Shown here one piece after another: positions 13,035 to 23,527 of a DNA stretch of 64,000 nt; the first letter of the stretch is position 1, and the number at the start of each line of letters is the position of its first letter. The notes beneath the pieces were generated by a model. It saw only the letters and a list, made by a program, of their open reading frames with translations, was not told the DNA's origin and did not search any database. The stretch comes from Rhabdophis nuchalis. Taxonomy: Eukaryota; Chordata; Lepidosauria; Squamata; Natricidae. The position numbers were made by a program, and so were the translations under genes. Where the stretch lies: positions 24,417,019 to 24,481,018 of the forward strand of contig CM077651.1 of NCBI GenBank assembly GCA_039707465.1, written 5' to 3'.

Positions 13035-13607
13035 AGAGCTGCCTTCCCGGCCGGACTTTGCAGCTTCCGCCCGTCCCTTTCCTGACTCGGCGCTCCTGCT
13101 TCTCGGGACGGGAGAAAGCTGCAGAGCCCAGCTGGGAAGGGAAGGTGGGGAGGGGGAAAGAGCTGCCTTCCCGGCCGGACTTTGCAGCTTCTGCCCGTCC
13201 CTTTCCTGACTCGGCGCTCCTGCTTCTCGGGACGGGAGAAAGCTGCAGAGCCCAGCTGGGAAGGGAAGGTGGGGAGGGGGAAAGAGCTGCCTTCCCGGCC
13301 GGACTTTGCAGCTTCCGCCCGTCCCTTTCCTGACTCGGCGCTCCTGCTTCTCGGGACGGGAGAAAGCTGCAGAGCCCAGCTGGGAAGGGAAGGTGGGGAG
13401 GGGGAAAGAGCTGCCTTCCCGGCCGGACTTTGCAGCTTCTGCCCGTCCCTTTCCTGACTCGGCGCTCCTGCTTCTCGGGACGGGAGAAAGCTGCAGAGCC
13501 CAGCTGGGAAGGGAAGGTGGGGAGGGGGAAAGAGCTGCCTTCCCGGCCGGACTTTGCAGCTTCTGCCCGTCCCTTTCCTGACTCGGCGCTTCTGCTTGTC
13601 GGGACGC
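13035..13607. repeat. 124-bp GC-rich tandem repeat, about 4.6 copies
   Basis: The unit starts gagctgccttcccggccgg and recurs every 124 bp, with matching points at 13058, 13182, 13306, 13430 and 13554. Copies are nearly identical, differing for example by ttccgccc versus ttctgccc. Near identity suggests recent amplification. It is CpG-rich. Confidence 0.9.
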
Positions 13608-13865
13608 TTCCAAAAGCCAGCAGCCGCGCGGCCAGCCACTCCGTTTCTCCGTCTTACTCATCTGTCGCCTCTCGGGGTCTGGACCCGCCGCCCCCGTGCC
13701 GCCGCCGTTCCACCCTCACCAGCCCGGCGGTGGCGGCGGCGGGGCGGCGGCGGGTCCGGACCCCAAGAGGCGACCGATGAGTAAGACGGAGAAACGGAGT
13801 GGCTGGCCGCGCGGCTGCTGGCTTTGGGAAGCGTCCCGACAAGCAGAAGCGCCGAGTCCGGAAAG
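13587..13865. repeat. Long GC-rich inverted repeat
   Basis: The left arm of about 105 bp (13587-13692, from gcgcttctgcttgtcggga to ggggtctggacccgccg) is the reverse complement of the right arm at about 13757-13863. They are separated by a GC-rich spacer with (GGC)-like runs. It would form a very stable hairpin. Confidence 0.85.
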
Positions 13866-14139
13866 AGACGGGCGAAAGAGACGGGCGAAAGTCATGCTGG
13901 CTTGCTCCATCGCCCCTCAGCTGCTTTACATTGAACCCTATGGGAAACTGTGCCTCTCTTCAGGACCAATTCGCAACGCGAACAGAGTCCGTTCAAAAAT
14001 CACGACCCAAAAACAAGGTCAGAACGGATTAACCGGATTTACATTGAACCCTATAGGAAATTGTGCCTCGCTTCACGACCATTTCGGATCGCGACCAGAG
14101 TCATTTCACCAATTAAGTTCGTGAAGCGAGGTACCACTG

Positions 14140-14583
14140 CATCAGGTCAGCACACAATTGTAGCAGATACAACACATAAGTACATTATTATTATAAAATA
14201 TGAATGAGAAAAGTAAATTCTTCGCATCTTTTGAACTAAGCATATTCACTCCCTACTGAGCGCTAATGGAATATTACTTTCACAAGTTACACGATGCAGC
14301 AACATGAAGGATGACCTGAATCATGAAACAATCATGAAGAACTTTTGAGCACCGATTTACTGAATTAGAACTTTAGAGGTCCCAAGCCACCTGCTGATGC
14401 TTGCCATTTAAAGTAGAGGCCAGGGAGGAAACTGAGCAGGTGGCAAAGTCTACATGATGGATTGCTCATCAGGCAAATCTGAGCTTCATTGTTCCACTTC
14501 ATTTGTTTCCCAGATAACATTAAGCAAGCAGCCAGCAGTGCTGGGGAACTGCTCTAATCTAAAACAAATATTTGACTGTAAAC
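14140..14583. other. Intron, no feature recognised
   Basis: Intron sequence between the GC-rich MITE and the hairpin. I see nothing that supports a gene or a repeat. Confidence 0.5.
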
Positions 14584-14668
14584 TAATGTACATGGCTTGG
14601 CGAACCTAAATTGCTTCCACAAAGGTTCATTTGTGGAAGCAGTTTAGTTTCACCAAGCATGTACATTA
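14584..14668. repeat. 85-nt near-perfect hairpin just past an ITGBL1 splice donor
   Basis: The left arm runs taatgtacat, ggcttggcgaa, ctaaattgcttccacaaa. The right arm is its reverse complement with a few mismatches, ending atgtacatta. The stem is about 38 bp with a loop of about 5-9 nt. On the ITGBL1 sense strand it lies in the intron 30 nt after the exon ending at 14699. Size and shape fit a pre-miRNA-like hairpin or a tiny palindromic MITE: the ends read TA...TA, which would suit a TA target duplication. I recognise no known microRNA. The sequence does not decide between the two readings. Confidence 0.7.
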
Positions 14669-14698
14669 TGATCATCCTGGACAATCCAAGTAACCTAC

Positions 14699-14845
14699 CT
14701 CTGCCAGAACATGGAAGATGTGAATCTCCTTGGCATTTCCTAAGGCTCTCTTCAGGGGAGATAGGGCAAGAAGTTGGATGCTCACATTTCTTCCCCATCC
14801 ATCCAGTCTTACAGTCACATCGTCCACAGTTACACTGGCCGTGAC
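14699..14845 (-). CDS. ITGBL1: ITGBL1 coding exon, integrin EGF repeat (last visible exon)
   Basis: This 147-bp exon encodes 49 codons, opening [12 protein letters not shown], then [10 protein letters not shown], and ending LPCSGRG. It has eight cysteines. The acceptor is gttaag before GT and the donor is AGAG followed by gtaggt. The next expected exon, whose protein starts with KCECGKC, was not found in the 14.7 kb to the left, so that intron runs off the window. A strong 85-nt inverted repeat begins 30 bp into the downstream intron (see 14584-14668). Confidence 0.93.
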
Positions 14846-14955
14846 CTTAACAGCAAAACAAACATACATATTTCGCCTCCATCTCCATACAGTAGTCTAA
14901 AATCTCTGAGCTTCTGCAGGAATGTTTCTTGAGTCAGTGGAATTAGTACTACTTA

Positions 14956-15100
14956 CCATATGTTTCGGACTGTAAGATGCACAGGAGTATAAGACGCACC
15001 ATGATTTTGAAGAAGTAAATTAAAAAAAGGTTTTGCACTCTACAGGTTTCCCAAACCTTCTGCACGCCTCATTTTTTGCAAAAAAAAAAAAGGGGGGGGG
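14956..15100. mobile_element. Fragment of the TA-flanked GTATAAGA MITE
   Basis: It starts after TA with ccatatgtttcggactgta, followed by gagtataagacgcacc, the outer and inner parts of the terminal repeat seen at 23528. The right end is unclear. The following 15070-15240 is A- and G-run-rich sequence resembling its interior. Confidence 0.5.
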
Positions 15101-15257
15101 CATGCAGAGCTATGGGAGGCTTGCAGAGTGCTCAGGGGGGGGGCAGAAATGAGCAAAAAGCAGCCCATTTTGGGGAGGAGGGCATGCAGAGGTTTTGGAA
15201 GGGTTGTAGAGTGCTCCTTGGGGCTGGGGGGGGGGGCAAAAACGTAAAAAAGTGTAT

Positions 15258-15426
15258 CAAGGGTAGGTTGCTGCTGGTTCGCCCCAAATCCGGCGAACCG
15301 GTAGTGGTGGTAGTGATAGGCTCTGCCCACCCACCTGGATGCTTCTGCGCATGCACAGAAGCATCACACGAGAGCACAAGCCCGCACGAGCGAACCAGTA
15401 GTAAAATAAATTGCAACCCACCACTG
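15258..15426. mobile_element. hAT-type MITE (CAGTGGTGGG family)
   Basis: This 169-bp element ends gcaacccaccactg. The flanking 8-mers aagtgtat and atgtgtat match at 7 of 8. Internally it shows the family's ctggttcg, gcgaaccggtagtgg and tgcgcatgcacagaagc blocks. Confidence 0.7.
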
Positions 15427-15434
15427 ATGTGTAT

Positions 15435-16687
15435 AGAATGATAAAGATTTACATGTCTTTTCTTCCTAGCAAATTGGGGTACAGGCAAGTGCATTATAGT
15501 CCCCATCTCTTATTTTTTTTCCTAATCCTTAGAAACTATGAGAGAGACAGAGAGAGAGGTTATTAGAAGGAGGTTTATTTCTTCCCAGTTGGAGATTTTG
15601 GTAGGATCTCTATAATACTATCTACTATTTAATTCTGGTCTGAAGAAGACAACTATCAGCAATTTGGAGTGAAATGAAATATTGAGAGTATAGGAATCTC
15701 CAATGGAAACTCCACCAGGTAACATTGAACGATAGGGTTTCCGGGTTTTCAGCATAGAAATTTTAAATGAACCCCAAGTGTTTCATTTAATTCTAGGCAG
15801 GCACCTAATTTACAAGCTTGTTTATTATAATTTCCAGATGGTTAATTTGAATACATTTTTTGCGGAGTTTATTTCCTCCTTATGTTTTCTTCTTCATAAT
15901 TGATGAAAAAAAATTCACCTGACAGGCATTGGCTCAGTTTGTTCTAAGCCAAAATAATCTCATCTACTTGCTTCCTTCTGATTCTTCAATTGCTCTATTG
16001 GTACTTGGCTGGCATGAATGCAATGAATATGGGTTGTTAAGGATGTTTAGAGAGCCATTACGGTATAAGTAGATGTGATGGACTAGAAACTGAGCACCTC
16101 TGAGTCTTAATTCCCCCCCATCTGAGCGACTTTGGATCAGTTGCTCTGTCCCAGCTCATCCCATCCAGTTGGGTTCTTGTGGGGAAAAGAGAAGGGACCA
16201 TTTTATCTGCCACCTTGAGTTATACAAAATAAAGGTGGGTAATAAAAGTTTGTTCACTATTTTGGACATAAAGGAGGAAAAGTTGCAAAATACTAGACGC
16301 CATGCTTTGATAGTTTGTATTAAACACCTCAATGTACCTACATATTTTATTTATTTTTCGAAATAATATAGCTGCTCAACTTAAAACACAAGAGATTCTG
16401 GGCAACTGTTCAGCCTTGAAGCTGTAACTGCTAGATGGTACTAACTTTGGGTCCTTGGTACTCCCTGAGCTTGGTTGTTTTTATACAGATGTTTCATTCA
16501 TGACTAGATAATAAACATAGACCTAGAACTGATAATGTTACTTAACATGTCTGCAAGAAAATAACCAAGCTCAGAGAGCACTAAGGGCTCCACACGTCAG
16601 TTCTGAGCTACAAATATTCTCTTTTATAGGTACTAGTCTGACCACTCAGGAGAATATGAATTCATGTGACAAAATACAGATCCAGCC
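15435..16687. other. Intron, no feature recognised
   Basis: Intron sequence upstream of the last visible ITGBL1 exon, with no repeat ends or coding pattern that I can support. Confidence 0.5.
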
Positions 16688-16953
16688 CAAGGAGGGGTTC
16701 CTGCCAGCATTACTACCAGTTTGGTGCAAGAAAATTTTTGCACGCATGCGCATTTGCACTTAAAAAGGTCTGCACATGAACACAACATTTAAAAAGGGGA
16801 AAAATACATTTTTTCAATTAAGATTGTTCTGCACATGTGCAGAACAGAAAATCAAGATGGCAGCGCCCAGGATAGAACTGGTACAGTCACGTAACCTGCT
16901 GAGTTACCAGCTATTCTGCTGAACTGGTCCGAACCAGTAGGAACCCACCTCTG
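16688..16953. mobile_element. hAT-type MITE with perfect 8-bp target duplication
   Basis: The element ends ggaacccacctctg and is flanked on both sides by atccagcc (16680-16687 and 16954-16961). The arms share 'actaccagttt' / 'gaactggtccgaaccagta' blocks with other members. Confidence 0.75.
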
Positions 16954-17243
16954 ATCCAGCCACCAGATCACTTTCTGGAAATCTTGTGGAATGAGATCAT
17001 TTTGTTCCTCCACACAAAAGGGACAAAGGCAGGAAATGCGAGAATGTGGGACCATGTCATTATGCAATCCTATGACTTATCTACTTGTTTCTGGAAGTCA
17101 GGACACAAATTTATAATTGTGGCATAAATAGGATTGTAACAATCTATGTTATTATTTGGGCTCTGTATTATTAGAATTTCCACTGTAATGCATATTAAAT
17201 CTTCCATTGAGATCAGATTAAATCCTTGAATTATTTCCTTTAC

Positions 17244-17384
17244 CTGAACAGAAATCATCTGAATATCGATCATAGGCTGCCTTGCAGTTGCGTTCATCAC
17301 ATTCACAAGTATCTCCATGAATATCTCCCCAGTCTCCAGTTGGGTCAACATCATGACATATGCATTCTCCACATACACAGGTTC
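17244..17384 (-). CDS. ITGBL1: ITGBL1 coding exon, integrin EGF repeat
   Basis: This 141-bp exon encodes 47 codons. It opens with [18 protein letters not shown], continues [17 protein letters not shown], and ends near SDDFCSG. It has eight cysteines and is the best-conserved exon here: [21 protein letters not shown] is identical to the human protein as I recall it. The acceptor is ctatggcag before GA and the donor is TCAG followed by gtaaag. This exon alone distinguishes ITGBL1 from integrin beta subunits. Confidence 0.95.
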
Positions 17385-17983
17385 CTGCCATAGGAAAAGT
17401 TGATATTTAACAGAATCAAAGAAAAACCAACAATTTTATATTTAAATAAAATATTACAAGGCTGGGCAATCTTTTCTTAGCCAAATGCCATGAAAATAAG
17501 GATTACGTTGTCCACAAGGGTATCTTAGTGATGCAATACTCCAAGGAAGGAGAGATGCAATTTTTAAAAATGTTTCTATGTATATATATTTTAGGTAGGA
17601 AGAATTTAAATCAAATTATTTGGTTTTAGTCCCTTTTGTCCATACATTCGCTGAAAAATCAGGACTCAAAAAAACCCCAGCAATTGGTCTCTACATGTTA
17701 ACTATATTCTGGGAACCTTCAAAAACTGAGAGTCTACACAATGTTGAGAACTGTTAGTCTGAGCATGTATAACTATTGACTTAGCAGATGTGTTTCAAAT
17801 GGCTAGGAAATTTATCATTCCTGAACACGTTAACTAGAGAAAATCAACCTTTGCATCTGAAAAGGGTGCATGCGGGTAGATTCTAAATCACAATAATTCA
17901 TTCAGGTACCATAAGTTCCTTGACTCCTTGTAAAGTGCACTACCTTCAGCTCTTTGGGATCTTTCTCCAAGGACCCCCTAGGA

Positions 17984-18357
17984 CCGTGATGGCGAGCCTA
18001 TGGCACGTGGGCTACAGGTAGCACGAGGAGCCATTTGTTAGGGCACGCAAGGCGTTGCCCTGTCAGCTCCAGCACGCATTGCCAGCTGACTTCAGCCTTT
18101 ATTTTTGACCATGTTTCGGCCTCCGGGGGGTCTCTGGGGGCAGGTGGGGGTGTTTTTGCCCACCCCAAGCTCCTAGAAAGCCACAGGAGCCTCGGGAGGC
18201 CAAAAAACTGGTCAATTGCATGCCAAAAGCGGGGAAAGGGTGGGGGTTGTGCACATGCGCAGGGGGCGTCATGCACATAGAATTATGGGCCCATGCATGA
18301 ACCTCCTGTGCTCCCCCCGCTTTTGGCATATGATGGGGAAAAGGTTAGCCATCACTC
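17984..18357. mobile_element. hAT-type MITE (GTGATGGCGA family)
   Basis: The left end is ccgtgatggcgagcctatgg and the right end aaaaggttagccatcactc, inverted repeats of each other in the outer 12-15 bp. The flanking 8-mers ccctagga and cccaagga match at 7 of 8. A sister copy is at 18965-19334. Confidence 0.75.
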
Positions 18358-18898
18358 CCCAAGGAGTACTTGCATACCCAGACAACATTAAATGGACACA
18401 ACAGCCAAGCTTGTTTGTTATTATTAAACACCCACGCTCAGTCATTTCTCTCTTTGTGCTGTGGCTTGGTATCTGTTGTAGGTAGTTTGTTTATCATTTA
18501 CCATGCTGATCAAATGCAGTGCGCTGGGGTCTTTTGCTGTGATCTTCTTCATAAACAAACTTTAAACAAAACATGGTGACACTCCGTAGTTTGTTCCTGC
18601 TGGAAGTCCTGGGAACATTGTGTTCACACAGTGTGATAGGCCATTACACAAGCTGGGGACTACTGGGTCCATGCTGTGCAGCTCAGAGAGAGGAGCAAAT
18701 GGAGAAGTGTATTTCCTAATACCTAAGCCACATGGGTTGCTATGTTGTGCAAACAGTCCTAGAGAGTTTTGGGCACACATACTGAGTCAGAGCCACTGAC
18801 ACTCCTCCCATCTGGTCCTCAAACAGCAGGTATTTCTATTCCTGCCATTATGGAAGAAAAGCCTTTTACAGAAAATGTTGTTAACAGAATAACAAAAT

Positions 18899-20230
18899 AA
18901 AGAGTTGGAGGGGAGCTTGGAGGTTTTCTAGTCCAACCCCTTACTCAGGCAGGAAACTCTATACCCGTGATGGCGAACCTATGACATGAGTGCCACAGGT
19001 GGCACGTGGAACCATTTCTTAGGGCACGCGAGGCATTGCCCTGTCAGCTCCAGCACGCATGTGTGCACTGGCCAGCTGATTTAGGCCTTCTTTTGAGGCC
19101 GTTTTTCGCCCTCCGGAGGCTTCAGGGAAGCTCCTGAAGCCTCTGGAGGTAGGGTGGAGGCTGTTTTCATCCTCTCCAGGCTCCTAGAAAGCCTCTGGAG
19201 CCTGGGGTGGGCGGAAAAAGTGCACCAAAAGCAGGGGCATGCACGTAGCATTATGGGTGTGGCACGCTCACACACGATCCCCCTGCGCTCCCCCTGCTTT
19301 TGGCACGTGAGCCAAAAAAGGTTAGCCATCACTGCTCTACACCATTTCAGATAAAGGGCTGTCCAATCTCTTCTTAACAACCTCCAGTGTTTGATCACCC
19401 ACAACTTCTTGAGACAAGTCATTCCACTGATTTATTGTTCTCACTGTCAGAAAAATTATCTTTGGTTCTCTCCTTATTTTCCATCCATTGCTTCTCGGTC
19501 TACTTTCTAGTGCTTTGAAGAATAGGTTGACCTCATCTTCTTTGTGGCAGCCCCTTAGATATTAGGACATTGCTACCATGTCACCCCTGGTCCTTTTTTC
19601 ATTAAATTAGACATCCTAATTCCCGCAAACAATTGTTCATATGTCCAAGTCTCTAAGTATCTTTGTAGCTCTTCTCTGCACACTTTCTAGAGTCTCAACA
19701 TCTCTTTTTTTATATTGTGATGACCAAAACTGAATGCAATATTCCAAGTGTAGTCTTATCAAGGCATTATCAACTGGTACTAACACTTAATGTGATCTTG
19801 ATTCTACCCCTCTATTAATGCAGCCCAGGACTGGTTTCTTGCATCTGCAGCACACTGCTGGCTCACATTTAAATGATTATCCACTAGGACTCCCAGATCT
19901 GTCTCACAAATACTAATATTGAGCTAGGCACCACCTATTCTATACTTGTGTATTTGGTTTTTCTTGCCTAAATGTAGAACCTTACAGTTGTCACTAATGA
20001 ATGAACCTATCTTCTGGAATTTTGACTATTACTACCACCTTGGTTACACCTGCAAATTTTATGAGTTCCCCTTCTATCCCTCATCTAAATAATTGATGAG
20101 TACTGAGTCTAAGACAGAGCCTTGAGGTACTCCTCTGCATAGTTCCCTCCATGTAGATGCAGCTCCATTAAGGATACACTTTGAGTGCCATTGGTCAACC
20201 AGTTATGAATTCATCTGGTGATAATGCTGT
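18899..20230 (-). mobile_element. CR1 LINE 3' part, antisense, interrupted by a hAT MITE
   Basis: The plus strand reads 'ggaggttttctagtccaacc' at 18927, then after the MITE runs for about 900 bp of antisense CR1 ORF2 and 3' UTR (tgtccaatctcttcttaac, ccattgcttctcggtctac, 'tcttctctgcacactttcta', 'accaaaactgaatgcaatat'). Many stops are present. The MITE at 18965-19334 was inserted later. Confidence 0.8.
18965..19334. mobile_element. hAT-type MITE inserted into CR1
   Basis: The left end is ccgtgatggcgaacctatg and the right end aaaaggttagccatcactg. The flanking 8-mers ctctatac and ctctacac match at 7 of 8. Removing the element and one duplication restores the CR1 sequence, which dates the MITE as younger than the CR1. 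Confidence 0.8.
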
Positions 20231-20779
20231 TTAACTCACATTTTTTCTATTCTATTCAATTCTATTCTAAGTTGCAAGCTTTTGTTACAATTTTCTATAA
20301 TACCCTAAATTTACAGGGAGTTTAACTTCTTGGATTAATAAAGTTGGAGGATTCATGGCATGTAAATAGAGGCTCTATTCTATGCTTCTTCCTAGTCCTA
20401 GGAGTTCCCAGTCACTGAGAAAGATTGGTACTTTCAGAGACATTTTATTTTCTGCACTGCTGCACTTTTTAGTCATCAAACATGCCAGTTAGAATATATT
20501 TGCTTTATCTAACAAAAAAATGGCTGGCATAGTCTTGTGCCACTCAACCATTTTAACGTATGAGTGCAAAATCCCTACTATAGAAACCCAAGATCTGAGA
20601 TGCCTACTTAATACTAACTGCATGCAAACTAGGAAAGTTTAGATCAATTTATGTTTGATTTGATCAGATATGAATGTTAGTAATTACTATTGACTGCATG
20701 AAAACAAGAGAGGTTGAATATAAGTTGTCAATAATGTATGTATTCATAGTTTTCATTCAGGAGCTTGAGGAAGTACTTC

Positions 20780-20890
20780 GTCCTCTTGGTTTCCCCACAA
20801 CAGTTGTGAGGTTGGTTGAGCCAACAGACAATAAATAGCTCAAAGTTTCCCATTGAGCTTCATCCAACCTACCCTCATCAAAAAATTCAC
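20780..20890 (+). repeat. MIR-like SINE core, degenerate
   Basis: The stretch cacaacagttgtgaggttgg, then tgagccaacag, ctcaaagtttccca and gagcttcat follows the order of the conserved MIR core. It is diverged and short. The minus-strand reading frame over it (20757-20957) is judged to be chance. Confidence 0.4.
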
Positions 20891-20959
20891 CATCACCCAT
20901 AGGGAAGAATGCAGGGATGTCATCATGTGAAACAAAATACACACTAATGACATCCAAAA

Positions 20960-21925
20960 CATAAACATGGTGATTCCCAGGATATATGTCAGATCATTAA
21001 GTACACACACAAATAATTGCCCACTACTATAATTATCCTTGAATCAGTCCATACAGTATCCCTTAAACATTTGACTATTTGGGTATTTCTTCCAATGATA
21101 CTCTTTTCTTCTGCCACGCTTTCTGATCTTATATGGCCAACTATTTTTTTTTAAATTAAAGAATATACAGTATTTTTTTAAATATTGCTTTCATCAAAAT
21201 TATGACATTCCATCAATCATAAAGTTCCATGTCCCCAAATAGACAAATAATTCATTTACAAAACTGATGTTACAATCTAGTGCATAGTTTCTAGAAATAT
21301 CAGTCTGTGTGTATGTGTATGTTTTCAATATTTTAGCCAGGGCTTTTAAATTGCCGTATAATTAAAACGAGAGGGTTTTATAAATGCTCTCAAGATAATT
21401 AGATACTCCACATTTGGCAGAGTTTTCTCAATAAAGAGGTAGTAAAGAGATGAATTTTTAGATTAGCACTTTTGCTTTAATCTAATAGATCTGGACTGTA
21501 GTTAGAGAAACAACAATTGATATTTTAAACATTTTCTTAGTGAAAACAAACATTTTCACATTTTAGGAACATACAGTAGATCTATTTATGAATATTTTTC
21601 ATCCAATCAAACCAAAATTATTTGAATAAAAATGAAATGATAAATTGGTGGTAAAAGTTAACATGCACATACAAAAGATTTAGACGTAGCTGACTCTCAC
21701 ATAATGGGATATTGCATGTAAGGTCTTCTGAGTTAGTTGTATTACGAAATCACAACAATCCTGGAAACTGTTTCTCAGGATAGCAACAACACTTATCTAC
21801 ATAGTCACAGTATTTAGAAACCATATTGTTGAAATATGAAAAATAAAATGCAATGTCTCAGTTGAGTCAACCAATATATTAAAATCCCCCATTGGCCTTC
21901 AGTTCTCTTTAATAAAATTTTATAA
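20960..21925. other. Intron, no feature recognised
   Basis: AT-rich intron upstream of the (GA)n tract. Nothing supportable is seen. Confidence 0.5.
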
Positions 21926-21927
21926 AG

Positions 21928-21931
<4 letters not shown>

Positions 21932-22018
<87 letters not shown>
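21932..22018. repeat. (GA)n microsatellite, 87 bp, uninterrupted
   Basis: A pure GA dinucleotide run with no interruptions, expected to be polymorphic. Confidence 0.97.
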
Positions 22019-22020
<2 letters not shown>

Positions 22021-22117
22021 GTGTTTTTCTTTTTGTTTTTAAAGATTAAAATGTTCAATAAAAACTACTTATATAAAAAAAGTATTAAGCTCTTATGCAT
22101 GAACACCATAATGGAAA

Positions 22118-22122
<5 letters not shown>

Positions 22123-22157
<35 letters not shown>
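22123..22157. repeat. (TG)n microsatellite
   Basis: A run of TG dinucleotides at the edge of a SINE-like block (22160-22520). That block shares 'ctagatggtctctgttgatg' and related segments with 3200-3640. Confidence 0.9.
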
Positions 22158-22160
<3 letters not shown>

Positions 22161-22164
22161 ATAA

Positions 22165-22520
22165 AAACTAACACACATATCTAAAAAAAATTACACAACG
22201 TAACTCATGGTTCTCTGTCTAGATGGTCTCTGTTGATGAGCTGAAAGGCAGAGAAGGAAACAGTATGTCTCCTCCCTTAATGGGGCCCTAACAGGAAGTT
22301 GTGAAAACAAATATATATATATAAGGTTTTGAGCTGATAAATAAATAAACAAATTTACCTACCACACATGTAAAAAAAAACCTAACACATGTTAAAAAAA
22401 AAGACACAACGAAACTAATAGCTTTCTGTCTGGATGGTCTCTGGTGATGAGCCGAAAGACAGAAAAGGAAAGCAGTATGCTTCCTCCCTTAATTGGGGCT
22501 TACCAGGGTGTTGTGACACA
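22165..22520. repeat. Tandem pair of SINE-like body fragments
   Basis: Two copies of a block with 'acacaacg', 'ctttctgtct', 'gatggtctctg-tgatgagc-gaaag-cagaaaagga' and 'ccttaattggggct' lie at about 22165-22310 and 22375-22515. The same body occurs at 3220-3345 and 3590-3640. They sit 300-650 bp from the exon at 22819. Confidence 0.5.
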
Positions 22521-22818
22521 AGTATAGTTTATGAGGAACTTAGGGTGCTTTAAATATTGTTCAGCTATGTTGACCAGCATTTCTCCATGGTTCTCTCTTC
22601 CTGCCCCAGGTTTTGTTTTGGCTATATTTCACTATATTAATTACACTGGGTGGGCAAATAAAACAGAATAAACTGGCATTGGCTTATGGTTAGCAATATT
22701 TACCCCTCTTTTTGTAATAACAAATCAACTGAGTTTTCCCTAAGCCCTGTAATTTTGGAAAAGTGCCAAAGGTAGGAAAAAAAGTTAAGTTAGATGATAA
22801 CCAAGGTGAACAACAAAC

Positions 22819-22959
22819 CTCTGTTGCTGCAGATTTTGCCATTTGGAGAGGTACACTTCTTCTTGATCTCCCAGGGGGCGATGTCACATTGGAGTTCACA
22901 TTTATCGCCATGCCAACCAGCCTCGCAGTAACAGTTTCCACAGTAACACATGCCATGGC
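22819..22959 (-). CDS. ITGBL1: ITGBL1 coding exon, integrin EGF repeat
   Basis: This 141-bp exon encodes 47 codons, opening [12 protein letters not shown], then AGWHGDKCE, and ending KICSNRG. It has eight cysteines. Compared with the human protein as remembered, the differences are conservative and no cysteine is lost. The acceptor is gggataag before GC. The donor is AGAG followed by gtttgt, a weaker donor than the gtgag and gtaag type of the other exons. The preceding intron (22960-27969) carries a long microsatellite-rich MITE and two hAT MITEs. Confidence 0.93.
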
Positions 22960-23527
22960 CTTATCCCAAAACATAATGTTGACAGTGAAGATTTCCTTCC
23001 AGAAACATACAATATTCAGCTCCTTTTTGAAAACTTAAAAGTTTTAACCTTAAATGTTTGATCAATGGGTGCGATGAAAATTTGTCTACCAGGAGTCTGA
23101 TTTTGCTCCAAAAATGATCATAAAAATCATAAATCATAAAAGAATCATAAATATTAAAATCATAATCACAAAATATGTATGGACATCAATTATATTTAAG
23201 TTTTAAGAGCCAGTGAGGTCTAATGTTTAATCTCTGTCAAGACCCATCAAAAGCTGGCATTTTCTGGCCTTCTGAAGAACCTGCTTGATTCATGTGAATT
23301 TATGAAAGTGACACATTTTGTTCTGAAAGGTGAAATGTCACCCTGTATTTAATCAGATCTTTTGGTTTATATGAGGTGAACTGTCAGGATGGGCATATTA
23401 CAGATATTTACAGAAGTTATCAATAATATCAAGGTATTGCCATGATTAAATATGCCCTTTTTTCTTTTTTTATTGACATTAAATCACAGAGAACTCTTCC
23501 TTTACAACAGTGTAATTTTGACAATTA

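Larger units (their letters stand above)
12788..14139. mobile_element. MITE with CAGTGGTACCTCG ends and GC-rich core
   Basis: The left terminus is cagtggtacctcgcttcacg and the right terminus is its inverse (gaagcgaggtaccactg). The 1352-bp element is flanked by TA on the left and CA on the right, possibly a mutated TA duplication. Its core is very GC-rich compared with the intron and holds a 124-bp tandem array (13035-13607) and a long inverted repeat (13587-13865). Long open frames inside come from the repeat composition, not from genes. Confidence 0.65.

Noticed and set aside
12803..13661. Two overlapping minus-strand frames of 278 and 280 codons
   Set aside because: They are produced by the 124-bp GC-rich tandem repeat. 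Both strands and several frames are open at once, and no family is recognised.
20757..20957. 66-codon acidic frame on the minus strand
   Set aside because: It overlaps a MIR-like core, is short, and has no splice context or recognised homology.
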